Shown here one piece after another: positions 43,274 through 52,197 of a stretch of 64,000 nucleotides of DNA. Positions within the stretch are counted from its first letter, which is position 1. Each line of letters opens with the position of its first letter. The DNA comes from Planctobacterium marinum (GTDB taxonomy: Bacteria; Pseudomonadota; Gammaproteobacteria; Enterobacterales; Alteromonadaceae), in contig NZ_JAJEWQ010000003.1 in NCBI RefSeq assembly GCF_020687805.1, positions 485,736 to 549,735 on the forward strand, given 5' to 3'. The notes below the pieces were generated by a model that made no database searches, had not been told where the DNA came from, and was given only the letters and a program-made list of their open reading frames with translations. Both the position numbers and the translations under genes were made by a program.

Positions 43274-44353
43274 TTAATTAAAGTATCCCTTCATTTTGTT
43301 AATAAACACTTGTGAATCAAACCTTTTAGCAAATTCAATACAGTCTTTTTTCATCTTACGCAATACCGACACATCAATGTTATTCAACTGTGTTTTGAGA
43401 TCCTGAATAGTGGGGTTCTTCGGTAATAAAAAGCCATTATAGCCTTCAAGAACAGTTTCCTTAACACCTCCTTCAGCGACGCCAAACACTGGTTTGCCAG
43501 CAGCCATTGATTCAACGGGCGACATGCCAAAATCTTCATCCATTGGAATGTATATTGTCGCCAAAGACCTACCGATCAAAGCCTTTAACTTTTCTGCGCT
43601 TGTCCAGCCTGTAAATGAAATATTACGACTTTCTTTGGCCATATTTTGCAACTCACGCAATTGACTACCGCCGGATGCCACAACCAGTTTTTTATCAGGC
43701 ATTTGCATAAACGCTTTGACAATTAGGTCAACCCTTTTATATGGCTCCAATCTCGCTGTTGAAAGATAGTAATCTCCGTCTTCCTGCCACTGAAATTCGG
43801 ATGTTTTAATAGGTGGATACACAACCACAGCGTCCTTTTGTAAAAATCGCTGGAGTCTACCTCTCACATTTTCTGAGTTCGCAATTATTACATCCATACG
43901 CTCTATTGCTAACTCGAATTTCGGTTGAAACCAATTTACTAACGCATTAAAAGCGGGTTGTTGCCAAACTGGAATTTCTGCCAGGTAATGCTGCTTCAGG
44001 TCGTAAACGAATCTCGGAGGCGTGTGACAATACATGAAATTTTGGCCAATATTTCTGTTAGCTACTGCCAGAGGAGCATAACTACCACTGAACATAACTT
44101 TGTGATACTGATTAATATCATGTTTTAGGTTTGAAAACGCTCTAATGCCCCAAATTGCCTGCAAAACAGGGTGTCGAGCGGAGAGACCCAACGACTTAAT
44201 TTCCCCATTAGCGATAGTTACGTCAGGAAAGTTGTGTAAATCAATATAACTGACTAACAAATCCGTCTCTGTTATATTGTTACATAACTCCAAAGACAGG
44301 GCTTCAGCTCCCCCTCTTGCCTGTAAATAGTCATACATCAGGAGCTTTTTCAT
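43274..44353 (-). CDS. Glycosyltransferase family 4 (paralogue A)
   Basis: The 359-residue GT-B enzyme starts KLLMYDYLQARGGAEALSLELCN, has YLSTARLEPYKRVDLIVKAF and the E-x7-E region DEDFGMSPVESMAAGKPVFGVAEGG. It is similar along its length to the upstream gene (GGAE near the start, LSTARLE, E-x-F-G-x-x-P-x-E, VAEGG), so the two arose by duplication. The start overlaps the upstream gene by 23 bp. Linkage is unknown; relatives are mannosyl- or rhamnosyltransferase-like. Confidence 0.87.
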   Translation of the reverse strand: MKKLLMYDYLQARGGAEALSLELCNNITETDLLVSYIDLHNFPDVTIANGEIKSLGLSARHPVLQAIWGIRAFSNLKHDINQYHKVMFSGSYAPLAVANRNIGQNFMYCHTPPRFVYDLKQHYLAEIPVWQQPAFNALVNWFQPKFELAIERMDVIIANSENVRGRLQRFLQKDAVVVYPPIKTSEFQWQEDGDYYLSTARLEPYKRVDLIVKAFMQMPDKKLVVASGGSQLRELQNMAKESRNISFTGWTSAEKLKALIGRSLATIYIPMDEDFGMSPVESMAAGKPVFGVAEGGVKETVLEGYNGFLLPKNPTIQDLKTQLNNIDVSVLRKMKKDCIEFAKRFDSQVFINKMKGYFN

Positions 44354-45434
44354 ATTCTTCTCCTAATGCCAATGAGATTTCTTTATAAAAGACCTTTTCA
44401 TCAAATTTCAATGCATAATCTTTTCTATACTTTACATCTAAGGTGTTTTCTTTCTTACCATGATATAGTGCTACTGCACGTGCCAGCTTTTGTGTAGTTA
44501 ATGGCAATTGGATTAGAGTACCAAGTCGCTTGTCTGTAATCGTTTCTAACAGTCCACCTTCAGCTACCCCAATAATGGGTTTTCCCGCCGCCAACGCTTC
44601 TATAGGGGCAATGCCAAATGCCTCGTTTTCAGGTACATAAATTAAACACTGCGCACGGCTGTAAAAATACCTAACCTGTTGCATCGACACCCAACCGACA
44701 AACTGGATATTATGAAAAGATTTATACTTTTGCTTAAACTCTTCGAGCAGCGTTCCTCCTCCAATAAATATGACTTTTATATTGGGTAATTGGCAAAACG
44801 TATCTGCAATCATTCTGACCCGTTTAGATTCCTCTAGTCGAGCGGTAGAAAGGAAAAAGTTCTCTCCAACGTTATCCTCAAATCCACTCAATGAAACTGG
44901 TGGGTACAACACTTCAGAATCAATTCCAATCTTCGAGAATTTATTTTTGGCCTGAATTGAATTGCTATAAACCCGCGAAGTTCCCCTGGTAGCCCTGATC
45001 AGCAATATTCGATAGAGCTTGATTACACTAATTGCCACCAATGCCTTGAACTTGCCATATCGCCTTTGTAACTCTTCAAAGGACCATTCTAAAAACACGG
45101 GAAACATGTGAAAGTAAATAATACTTTTACCCACATCCTGAGTTCTTAGTAAGCAAAGTGGAGCATATAATCCAGACAAAACCGCTGCATCACATTTTGG
45201 CAAGCAATAACGCATTGAGTAAAAACACAACAAACGGAGTGAATTTACTGGTCCAAGCCTAGATTTAAAACTACCCGCTATCAGTTTTCCACTTCGAATT
45301 TCCTCAAAGAAAAGTGTCGAATCAGCGTAGGCAGATTCAATATGAGCCTGATCTAAGGATTTTTGCAAAAGCAATGAAACATTTTCAGCCCCACCCCGCG
45401 CTATAAAGTGATCATAAACAATAGTTACAGACAA
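44331..45434 (-). CDS. Glycosyltransferase family 4 (paralogue B)
   Basis: The 367-residue GT-B enzyme has TIVYDHFIARGGAENVSLLL at the start, FFLSTARLEESKRVRMIAD, FVGWVSMQQVRYFYSRAQ and NEAFGIAPIEALAAGKPIIGVAEGG. It is a tandem paralogue of the next gene downstream. Its start overlaps the Wzx stop by 10 bp. AT-rich codon use fits with recent acquisition of the 42.5-46.6 kb block. Confidence 0.87.
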   Translation of the reverse strand: MSVTIVYDHFIARGGAENVSLLLQKSLDQAHIESAYADSTLFFEEIRSGKLIAGSFKSRLGPVNSLRLLCFYSMRYCLPKCDAAVLSGLYAPLCLLRTQDVGKSIIYFHMFPVFLEWSFEELQRRYGKFKALVAISVIKLYRILLIRATRGTSRVYSNSIQAKNKFSKIGIDSEVLYPPVSLSGFEDNVGENFFLSTARLEESKRVRMIADTFCQLPNIKVIFIGGGTLLEEFKQKYKSFHNIQFVGWVSMQQVRYFYSRAQCLIYVPENEAFGIAPIEALAAGKPIIGVAEGGLLETITDKRLGTLIQLPLTTQKLARAVALYHGKKENTLDVKYRKDYALKFDEKVFYKEISLALGEEYEKAPDV

Positions 45435-46609
45435 CGATTCTTTCCTTTAACGATAAACGTAAATAGCAACATTATTGTCAAAAAACACTCTACACCAATC
45501 CGACTGTAAATTGCGCCCACACTGCCAAATGCAGGGACAAGTAAAAAACTAACAACCAAATAAAATAACAACCCCGCTATACACACTGAAGCATAGGAAG
45601 TTTCTGAATTCCATTGAATAAGTAGACTGGACAAAATTAGGTTAATCGCCAGAGGATATAAAGCCCAAAGGAATAATGAAATATTATGAAAGGAACTGAC
45701 GTAACTAGCCGCAAAATATGCGAGAAACTGTAAACCTATATTGGACCATATTAACTGCCCCAAAGCCACCAAACCAAGTAAAATCAATATATACCGAAAT
45801 ACGAAGCCTGAATCGGTCGAATTTGTAAGAGAAAACCTTGAAGCAAGCTGGTTGAAGAAGAAGTAACTAATAGGGGTCAGAATCAGAACTGCCGCGTCAA
45901 ATATTTGCACCGCAATATAGTAGTCTGCTACCTCGCTTTTAACAATTTCGAAAGAGTTCAGAATGGGAACGTCAACTCTTGTATATAACAAAATGGAAGC
46001 TTCAACGAAAAAGAATCTGAATACGATATTTGATGGGGGTTTCAGTTTAAATTTGAAGTTTTTGGTGTACCCTCTATCCAATGACATTAGTACAACCACT
46101 AAAGAGGCAATCAAGCTGGCAATAAATACCTCGAAAAAATCAATAGACTCAAAAAAGTAAATAGCCAATAAAATGAACATCAACCACAAACATCGCTGTA
46201 TTGGCCAACAAAAAGCGTCTCTCAAATACCGTGATTGACCCCGATACATTGCGGAAAGTACCAACATCCAAGAGAACAGTACAAAACTCACAGCAATTAC
46301 AGCTAATTTAGGATGCCAATAGCAAAGAACAAGTATGCTTATCAAAAATATTAACTGTAAACTCAAATACCAGTGAAAAAGTAGCTGTAATGCGTCGGTT
46401 TCCCCCCTGCTAGCTAACTTAAATGCGGTTTCTTTTACACCAAAGTTAAACAATACAAGTAATAACGAGAAGACTGAGTTGTAATATCCGTACTCAGCAT
46501 AACTTTCTTTCGACAAATAGTTGGTTAATAGAAATAATACGGCATAACTACAAAGTATGTTGATAGCAGTTGACGAAGTATATAGCCAGAAATTTCTGAT
46601 ATTATTCAC
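45425..46609 (-). CDS. Oligosaccharide flippase, Wzx-like (second of two)
   Basis: The 394-residue protein has about 12 membrane segments and a Wzx-type N-terminus (NFWLYTSSTAINILCSYAVLFLLTNYLSKESYAEYGYYN). Few charged residues lie in the segments. It begins the operon module flippase-GT4-GT4, followed by the DPM-like/DUF2304/Wzz/Wzy set. A 98-bp gap separates it from the DUF255 gene upstream. It is distinct from the flippase at 32258. Confidence 0.83.
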   Translation of the reverse strand: MNNIRNFWLYTSSTAINILCSYAVLFLLTNYLSKESYAEYGYYNSVFSLLLVLFNFGVKETAFKLASRGETDALQLLFHWYLSLQLIFLISILVLCYWHPKLAVIAVSFVLFSWMLVLSAMYRGQSRYLRDAFCWPIQRCLWLMFILLAIYFFESIDFFEVFIASLIASLVVVLMSLDRGYTKNFKFKLKPPSNIVFRFFFVEASILLYTRVDVPILNSFEIVKSEVADYYIAVQIFDAAVLILTPISYFFFNQLASRFSLTNSTDSGFVFRYILILLGLVALGQLIWSNIGLQFLAYFAASYVSSFHNISLFLWALYPLAINLILSSLLIQWNSETSYASVCIAGLLFYLVVSFLLVPAFGSVGAIYSRIGVECFLTIMLLFTFIVKGKNRCL

Positions 46610-46707
46610 TTCTCATAACACTCCAGTTGTACAACTTGGCTTTTTTTGTATACAGATCACGGAAACATTATTCCGCTTGTAAAGAAAACCGTTGAAAAAC
46701 ACCTTGG

Positions 46708-49002
46708 TTAATATTGGCATTGAGTCAATGGGAACGTTATTTTTTCAGGTATTAAACAAATCTCGTCTATGTCGGAACAGGCTTGAATTTGCATTTGAGC
46801 TACCCCTGAGCCACCTTCACCAATAATACTTAGCCTGTTACTGAATACGGAAACTTCTTTTTGATCAACACCAAACGCTATCACCCCAGGAACAGGATAA
46901 TGAACTTGTTTAAAGGGTTCTTTCGTAGCTTGTAAATCAGTTGGAATAAGCTCTGAGTCCCATGGTTGTTCTGAGTTAATATGCCAACCGGGAGCCATTT
47001 CAACCTTGAACAGCCGGGTACAATCAGGTTGTGTTACCATGGACACCTTTCCATTAGATTGTGCAAAATAATGTATGGTATCAGGTAGCCCTTTTTGTGT
47101 AGATTGCAGCACTTTTGCGGCATAAAACTGTCGTTGGTGCTGGGCTGAAACCAATTTGAGCATTGCCCCCTTTAATGCATTAGTATCATCGCGAAAGCCT
47201 AAATCACCAGTTCTTTGCCATAGCAAATACGCCACTTCATACATAACTGCCAGCGGGTTGAATATTTCGCCATCAATGTATTCTGGCTGAATTTTAACAT
47301 TAAACGGTGACAACTGCTTTGACGAATTCACCATCTCCATTGCTTTCGGGTAAAGAGTCATAGCTTCTGATAACCAATTCTCATTTGAAGATATGTCATA
47401 AAGAGCGATCAAGGCGCGAACTAAAAATGCGTAATCTTCAAAAACAGCGCTGCCAGCAAGCAGAGTACCAAGACTGGCGCGATACAATTGCTCACTATCG
47501 CGATTTCGTCTAAGTAGTTCACTGGCAAGCTCTTGCGCCATAACTATAAAACGAGCATCGTTAAAAATCTTATAAGATTCAGACAAAGCCCAAATCAACA
47601 ACGCATTCCATGAGGTTATCGCTTTATCATCGATGATTAAGGCAGTTTTTTCGTGAGTTTTAGAAAGTGAGAGTCTTATCTCTTTGAATTCAGAATTATA
47701 GGGGCGTTTAACATGTAAACCAAATAGCCCGTTTTTACGATATAAACTGACCCCGGCCTTACGCAAATTTGCTACTTTATCCACCGCTAATTGCTCTTCG
47801 GAATACAGATAATACCCTCCTTCACTCCCTTGAAATGCAGCATCGATTGCACTCGCGAACAGGCCATTTTCTGTCTTCATATTTGAATACAAAAAGTTGA
47901 AAATGTCTAACGCCACGTGCCTATAGTGCTTACCCTCTTCTAATTGTGAAGCCTTGCTATACACAAGGAGCATCAACGCTTGAGTATATAGCATTTTCTC
48001 GTAGTGCGGGACCGTCCACTCCTCATCGCTAACATATCTGTGAAACCCACCATTAACATGGTCATATAAGCCTCTGGATGCCATATTCTGTAATTGTAGA
48101 TGCAGCATACCTTGTACATCTGGAGCTTGTGTTCTCCAAAACTCATCAATCATCAATAATAGCATGGCAGCTTCAGGAAACTTAGGCTGACCATTCAACC
48201 CACCATTAGCTTTATCAATCCTCGCTTTTAATTCTTCGCGATACTTTTTCCAGTCTGGCGTTGCAACTGTTTCAACTTTTTGGAATTCATACATTGTTCC
48301 TACAATTTTTAACATTAACGCTACATGGTTTTGCAATTGTTGTGGATACTCGCGAGCAGTATCAGCATAGCGTTGTAGTACTTTCATCAACTCTTCTGTA
48401 TTTAAAAAAGAATCGATGTACAACAATTCAGCCTTGGTAGTCAGAACTGCAGTCACAGGCCAACCAGCGGTCCCTTTTGTTTTCTCGAGTGCGCTAACAA
48501 AATAACTGTCCAAATCAGGTTGCAACTCGCGATCCACCTTGACAGGTAAAAAACGGCTATTTAAAAGTCTGGCTACTTGCGGATTGTGAAATGATTCGTT
48601 CTTCATTACCTGGCACCAATAGCAAGTAGAAAACCCAATTGACAGAAAAATTAATTTCTCTTGCTGATGTGCCTTTGCCAAGTTTTCATCCGACCAACTA
48701 TGCCAATTCACTGGATCTGAAGCATGTTGTAACAAATAAGGGGAGCCCTCTTTTATAAGTTGATTTACAAAGGGCCAGCTTTTTCGTTCGACACCAGAAA
48801 TCTCAGGACCATTTAATATACGCTGTTGATAGAGCTCCAATAAGTTAGCATGCTCAGCCAAACTAATATCACTTTCCGGCGGGATATCAGGATAGGCCAT
48901 TAGATTACTGCTATTTGAAAAAACCAATAACAGCCAAAAGACTAATTTAAGTAATGGTACTCTAAACAATAAAGAGCAGCTTAGCCAAAATTGAGCCTTC
49001 AT
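46708..49002 (-). CDS. Exported DUF255 thioredoxin-like protein with DsbD-alpha-like C-terminus
   Basis: About 764 residues from the ATG at 49002 (a TTG at 49011 is possible). A signal peptide or anchor (residues about 12-36 of the longer form) precedes the DUF255/SSP411-like thioredoxin domain: SPYLLQHASDPVNWHSW, then STCYWCQVMKNESF with the CxxC pair Cys130-Cys133, and GTAGWPVTAVLT. An alpha-toroid-like region (about 280-640; GLYDHVNGGFHRY, PHYEKMLYTQALML) follows as in YyaL. The last ~110 residues resemble the DsbD N-terminal domain (GWHINSEQPWDSELIPTDL, and two cysteines in ACSDIDEICLIPE). It is the last gene of the block with the CRTAC1-like and cytochrome genes; a thiol redox role in the periplasm is plausible. 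Confidence 0.75.
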   Translation of the reverse strand: MKAQFWLSCSLLFRVPLLKLVFWLLLVFSNSSNLMAYPDIPPESDISLAEHANLLELYQQRILNGPEISGVERKSWPFVNQLIKEGSPYLLQHASDPVNWHSWSDENLAKAHQQEKLIFLSIGFSTCYWCQVMKNESFHNPQVARLLNSRFLPVKVDRELQPDLDSYFVSALEKTKGTAGWPVTAVLTTKAELLYIDSFLNTEELMKVLQRYADTAREYPQQLQNHVALMLKIVGTMYEFQKVETVATPDWKKYREELKARIDKANGGLNGQPKFPEAAMLLLMIDEFWRTQAPDVQGMLHLQLQNMASRGLYDHVNGGFHRYVSDEEWTVPHYEKMLYTQALMLLVYSKASQLEEGKHYRHVALDIFNFLYSNMKTENGLFASAIDAAFQGSEGGYYLYSEEQLAVDKVANLRKAGVSLYRKNGLFGLHVKRPYNSEFKEIRLSLSKTHEKTALIIDDKAITSWNALLIWALSESYKIFNDARFIVMAQELASELLRRNRDSEQLYRASLGTLLAGSAVFEDYAFLVRALIALYDISSNENWLSEAMTLYPKAMEMVNSSKQLSPFNVKIQPEYIDGEIFNPLAVMYEVAYLLWQRTGDLGFRDDTNALKGAMLKLVSAQHQRQFYAAKVLQSTQKGLPDTIHYFAQSNGKVSMVTQPDCTRLFKVEMAPGWHINSEQPWDSELIPTDLQATKEPFKQVHYPVPGVIAFGVDQKEVSVFSNRLSIIGEGGSGVAQMQIQACSDIDEICLIPEKITFPLTQCQY

Positions 49003-49011
49003 TTCAGCCAA

Positions 49012-52000
49012 CTACTCATTAACAGCATTAACTACCGGCTTTTTCTCCACATAAGACAGTCTAAGGGTCTGATTGCTCGCAATATTGCTGAATGTGGTAC
49101 GATTACCGTTGGGCCATATTACTGTTACATTCGCTTTTTCATGGTTCAACAAACCAAAATGCAACAATTTACTGTGTACTGACATGTAACCTATGCTACC
49201 GCTGAGCTCTCGTGTCCTGGACCAGTTATCAGGCGTTGTTACAATTACTTTCGCGCCGATCGCGTCCAGGTTTACTCCCTCACCTGGCGCCCCTGTTAAA
49301 TTTATTTTTAACCAATTTCGTTGATAACTTTCAGAGTTATTTATAAAAACTCGCGCCTTTTGGTGATAATCATTGGTCACAATATCAAGGTCACCGTCAT
49401 TATCAATATCCAGATAAACAGCACTTCTCCCATTACTCATAAAGTCCAGTCCGCTTCCTTTACTTGCGTTATTTAACATCCCATTTTCGTTGATAAAAAA
49501 TACGTTTTTTTCTTTATTTGATTTAGGAAACAACACATCCATGTTTTGGTTTTCAATGGGATCCTGATAATACGGATTCTCCCGACTGTATACCAAATAG
49601 TCATTCATGCCATTCAACACATACAGATCGTCATCACCATCGTTATCAAAATCAAAAAAGTCGGCATCCCATGACCATCCTGTTGAGGAGTATCCCCTTC
49701 CAACCTTATCACTCAATTCAAATTGAAGTTCGGGCTTCTTTCTAGACAAAAACAAATCATTGGCCTCAACCACCCGCATTCGAGCCAGTTTTTCAGGATT
49801 AAACTTCATTTCAGTATCGGCTGATGGTAATACATACTTTTCGTCTTTATTCATAGTAACAATGTTTGAGATATAAACATCTGACAAGGAATCCTGGTTT
49901 AAGTCACCAAGACCAATCCCCATAGTATAAGAAGGTTTATCGGTCCCCAACTTGGTGGCGACATCGACGAACTTGCCGTTACCCAGATTTTGATAGTAAG
50001 CATTCACTCCGAAATCGTTACCAACAATGAGATCCTGTAAGCCATCAGAGTTAAAGTCAGTATGCGTAACTGCCTGGCCCCAACCACGATTGTCAAGACC
50101 ACTACCCTTAGTGACATCCAGAAATTTAAACCCACCCAGATTGCGAAATAGTTTGTTAGGCAAACCATTAATATTGCGGCGCCTTAAAGTTGGCAGAACG
50201 CCATTTAAGTAATTTCCGAAATAAGTAATGTAGATATCCAGCAACCCATCGCCGTCGTAATCAAAAACGGTTGCAGGCCCTCCCACTAATCCTTTTCCTC
50301 CCAGGTTTGCATCAATAGTTATATCTTCAAACGTGCCATCTCCCCGGTTGCGATAAACGCGATGCAAATCGTCGACATAGGTGATTAGCAGGTCTTGCCA
50401 ACCGTCGTTATCAAGGTCAGCAATTATTGGTTGTCGCGGTTCTCCGGGAGTGTTGTCTTCTCTCGCCCACTCGATGCCTGAAGAAGCAGTTACATCATCG
50501 AAAGTACCATCACCACCATTGAGGTATAATTTATTCCCCAACCCGCCCAAAATGAGGATATCGTCGAAACCGTCATTATTGACATCACCGGCAGCAACTC
50601 CTGCACCACCAAATGCCGGCGGTATCACGATGGTACCCTTGCCCTCTTCTGTTTTTAAATAGCTGCGCAGTAATCGATTGAGCCAATCCGATGAGCGATG
50701 CATATAATCTACCCCACTTCTTGAGCTAATATCTGTAAATAGCAGCGTATCAGCCTGCACTTTCACTGCATCGCTTTTTACACTTAACAGCCCCTGAGAA
50801 ATAGGAGCCAAGTCCTTCTTTTGGTTGTTTTCTCTGGCCAGGTACAGAACTTCATTAACAGCATCATTAAAGTGCTGTAGTTTTATCCGATCACTATTTC
50901 CTCGAGCACCAATATCACCTGTAACTCTGAGGAGCAAAACGCCATACTGTGCAATGTTTTCAACAATCAATTCTGCAGCAAACGGATCAGGCTCCAGGTA
51001 TATTGGAAAACGCTTATCCTGCAGTGCATACTGTAAATATTGCCAATGAATACCGCTATCCCGGAACGCATCCATGTCATATGCCTCTACATGTACTTGT
51101 TGTTCACGTGGTAGTTGAGGAAAAAACAACGCATCTTCATATTCGTTGATCACATGAGGTAATATTTTCTGCGTATAAGCATACACGTCTGCTTCACGAA
51201 TGAATTGACGATGATTTTCGAGCGCCAACTTCTGAGCACCGCGATAAATCTCAGAGGCAAATGTGATGACGTTTTCAGTAAAGCTCTGTCGAAACTGTCG
51301 GGCCTCACTACTGTTTTCAGGCCATCGATTTCGTGCAAAAAAAACCTGCAAATTTCTAATGAATAATTGATTGTTTAACTCATTATATTGCTGGTAAGAA
51401 CGCAATTTCTGAGCCACTGTACGAATGAGGACCTCAGGTACAATAACTTCTCTTGCTGTTTGAGCGGGAGTTTTAGGCGTAATATTCGGCTCAGCTAATT
51501 GCGCCAGCAAAGCCCAGACGCTGGTTAAGGTGTTTTCATTAATTTCTTGCTGATTTTCTTGGCGTGTCTGTTTATCTGAAACCTGCAGTACACTAAGCAG
51601 GTAAAAATCCAGAGCTTCTGCCAGGGTGTCTGTAGCAGGTCCACTCAATGTTAAATACTCAAAATCCGATTCAGCCAAAAACAATTCTTGTTGAACTGCC
51701 AATAAAGATCTCAATGAATAGGCGATAGTGCTGTATTGGCGTTTGTCGTCTTTATGAATTGTCAAGTTTTGACCATTGCTTAGCGTCACTCTCCAATGGC
51801 CATCACTCAGCGCTTCCCACTTAAGTACTCTGTTGACAGCCAGGATTGCATCGTCTTTCGATACCTCGTCCCGACCAGCGATTTTTGCAGATTTTGATGC
51901 TGCTTGCCATGCGTCTTTCAACCACTCTTTTTGTAACAAGTTCTTTTTAAAACGAGCTTCATTGGATAGCGGCGTACCATAGATAAAATTCTCCAGTCGC

Positions 52001-52158
52001 GAAGCTGTTGCATAACACTTTGGATCACGAACATTTTCCAGTTCTTCAATATGACCAATGATACTATCAATATCTAACGTACCTTGTGCATACCCAAAAG
52101 TACTCACAATTAGAGCCTGAATTAGAATGAATATTGATCTAAAATTCAAAGTCAGCAT
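49012..52158 (-). CDS. Exported CRTAC1-like FG-GAP/ASPIC-UnbV protein with N-terminal histone-fold-like region
   Basis: The 1,048-residue protein has a signal peptide (1-25, ending GYAQ). Residues about 45-350 are helical and include two histone-fold-like segments (54-112, 266-337). From about residue 480 there is a beta-propeller with seven D-x-N/D-x-D-G calcium loops (for example DVNNDGFDD, DLDNDGWQD, DYDGDGLLD, DFNSDGLQD, DFDNDGDDD, DIDNDGDLD). The last ~90 residues match ASPIC/UnbV (LDAIGAKVIVTT, ELSGSIGYMSVHSKLLHFGL, VIWPNGNRT). AGGAAAAGG precedes the ATG. It is encoded between a multiheme cytochrome and a DUF255 protein. The biochemical role of CRTAC1-like proteins in bacteria is not established; calcium binding and protein or surface contact are likely. 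Confidence 0.8.
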   Translation of the reverse strand: MLTLNFRSIFILIQALIVSTFGYAQGTLDIDSIIGHIEELENVRDPKCYATASRLENFIYGTPLSNEARFKKNLLQKEWLKDAWQAASKSAKIAGRDEVSKDDAILAVNRVLKWEALSDGHWRVTLSNGQNLTIHKDDKRQYSTIAYSLRSLLAVQQELFLAESDFEYLTLSGPATDTLAEALDFYLLSVLQVSDKQTRQENQQEINENTLTSVWALLAQLAEPNITPKTPAQTAREVIVPEVLIRTVAQKLRSYQQYNELNNQLFIRNLQVFFARNRWPENSSEARQFRQSFTENVITFASEIYRGAQKLALENHRQFIREADVYAYTQKILPHVINEYEDALFFPQLPREQQVHVEAYDMDAFRDSGIHWQYLQYALQDKRFPIYLEPDPFAAELIVENIAQYGVLLLRVTGDIGARGNSDRIKLQHFNDAVNEVLYLARENNQKKDLAPISQGLLSVKSDAVKVQADTLLFTDISSRSGVDYMHRSSDWLNRLLRSYLKTEEGKGTIVIPPAFGGAGVAAGDVNNDGFDDILILGGLGNKLYLNGGDGTFDDVTASSGIEWAREDNTPGEPRQPIIADLDNDGWQDLLITYVDDLHRVYRNRGDGTFEDITIDANLGGKGLVGGPATVFDYDGDGLLDIYITYFGNYLNGVLPTLRRRNINGLPNKLFRNLGGFKFLDVTKGSGLDNRGWGQAVTHTDFNSDGLQDLIVGNDFGVNAYYQNLGNGKFVDVATKLGTDKPSYTMGIGLGDLNQDSLSDVYISNIVTMNKDEKYVLPSADTEMKFNPEKLARMRVVEANDLFLSRKKPELQFELSDKVGRGYSSTGWSWDADFFDFDNDGDDDLYVLNGMNDYLVYSRENPYYQDPIENQNMDVLFPKSNKEKNVFFINENGMLNNASKGSGLDFMSNGRSAVYLDIDNDGDLDIVTNDYHQKARVFINNSESYQRNWLKINLTGAPGEGVNLDAIGAKVIVTTPDNWSRTRELSGSIGYMSVHSKLLHFGLLNHEKANVTVIWPNGNRTTFSNIASNQTLRLSYVEKKPVVNAVNE
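51148..51363 (-). other. Histone-fold-like segment 2 (residues about 266-337 of the CRTAC1-like protein)
   Basis: A second segment repeats the pattern: SSEAR-like loop start, a long helix FASEIYRGAQKLALEN, then Arg317-x6-Asp324 (HRQFIREADV) at the RD-clamp spacing, and a closing helix YAYTQKILP. The first helix is offset by about three residues relative to HMfB, so this copy is less certain. Confidence 0.4.
51823..51999 (-). other. Histone-fold-like segment 1 (residues 54-112 of the CRTAC1-like protein)
   Basis: From Arg54 the segment aligns without gaps over about 58 residues to archaeal histone HMfB as I recall it. Matching positions include Arg54, Ser65, Ala68, Arg69, Glu78, Asp82, Ala87, Lys89, Ala91, Ala94-Gly95-Arg96, Asp103 and Leu106-Ala107-Val108. 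The AGR...D pair Arg96/Asp103 has the spacing of the histone RD clamp, and helix lengths fit alpha1-alpha2-alpha3. Confidence 0.5.
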
Positions 52159-52197
52159 ACCTTTTCCTCACGCCTATTATCCATCATTGTTACACAT

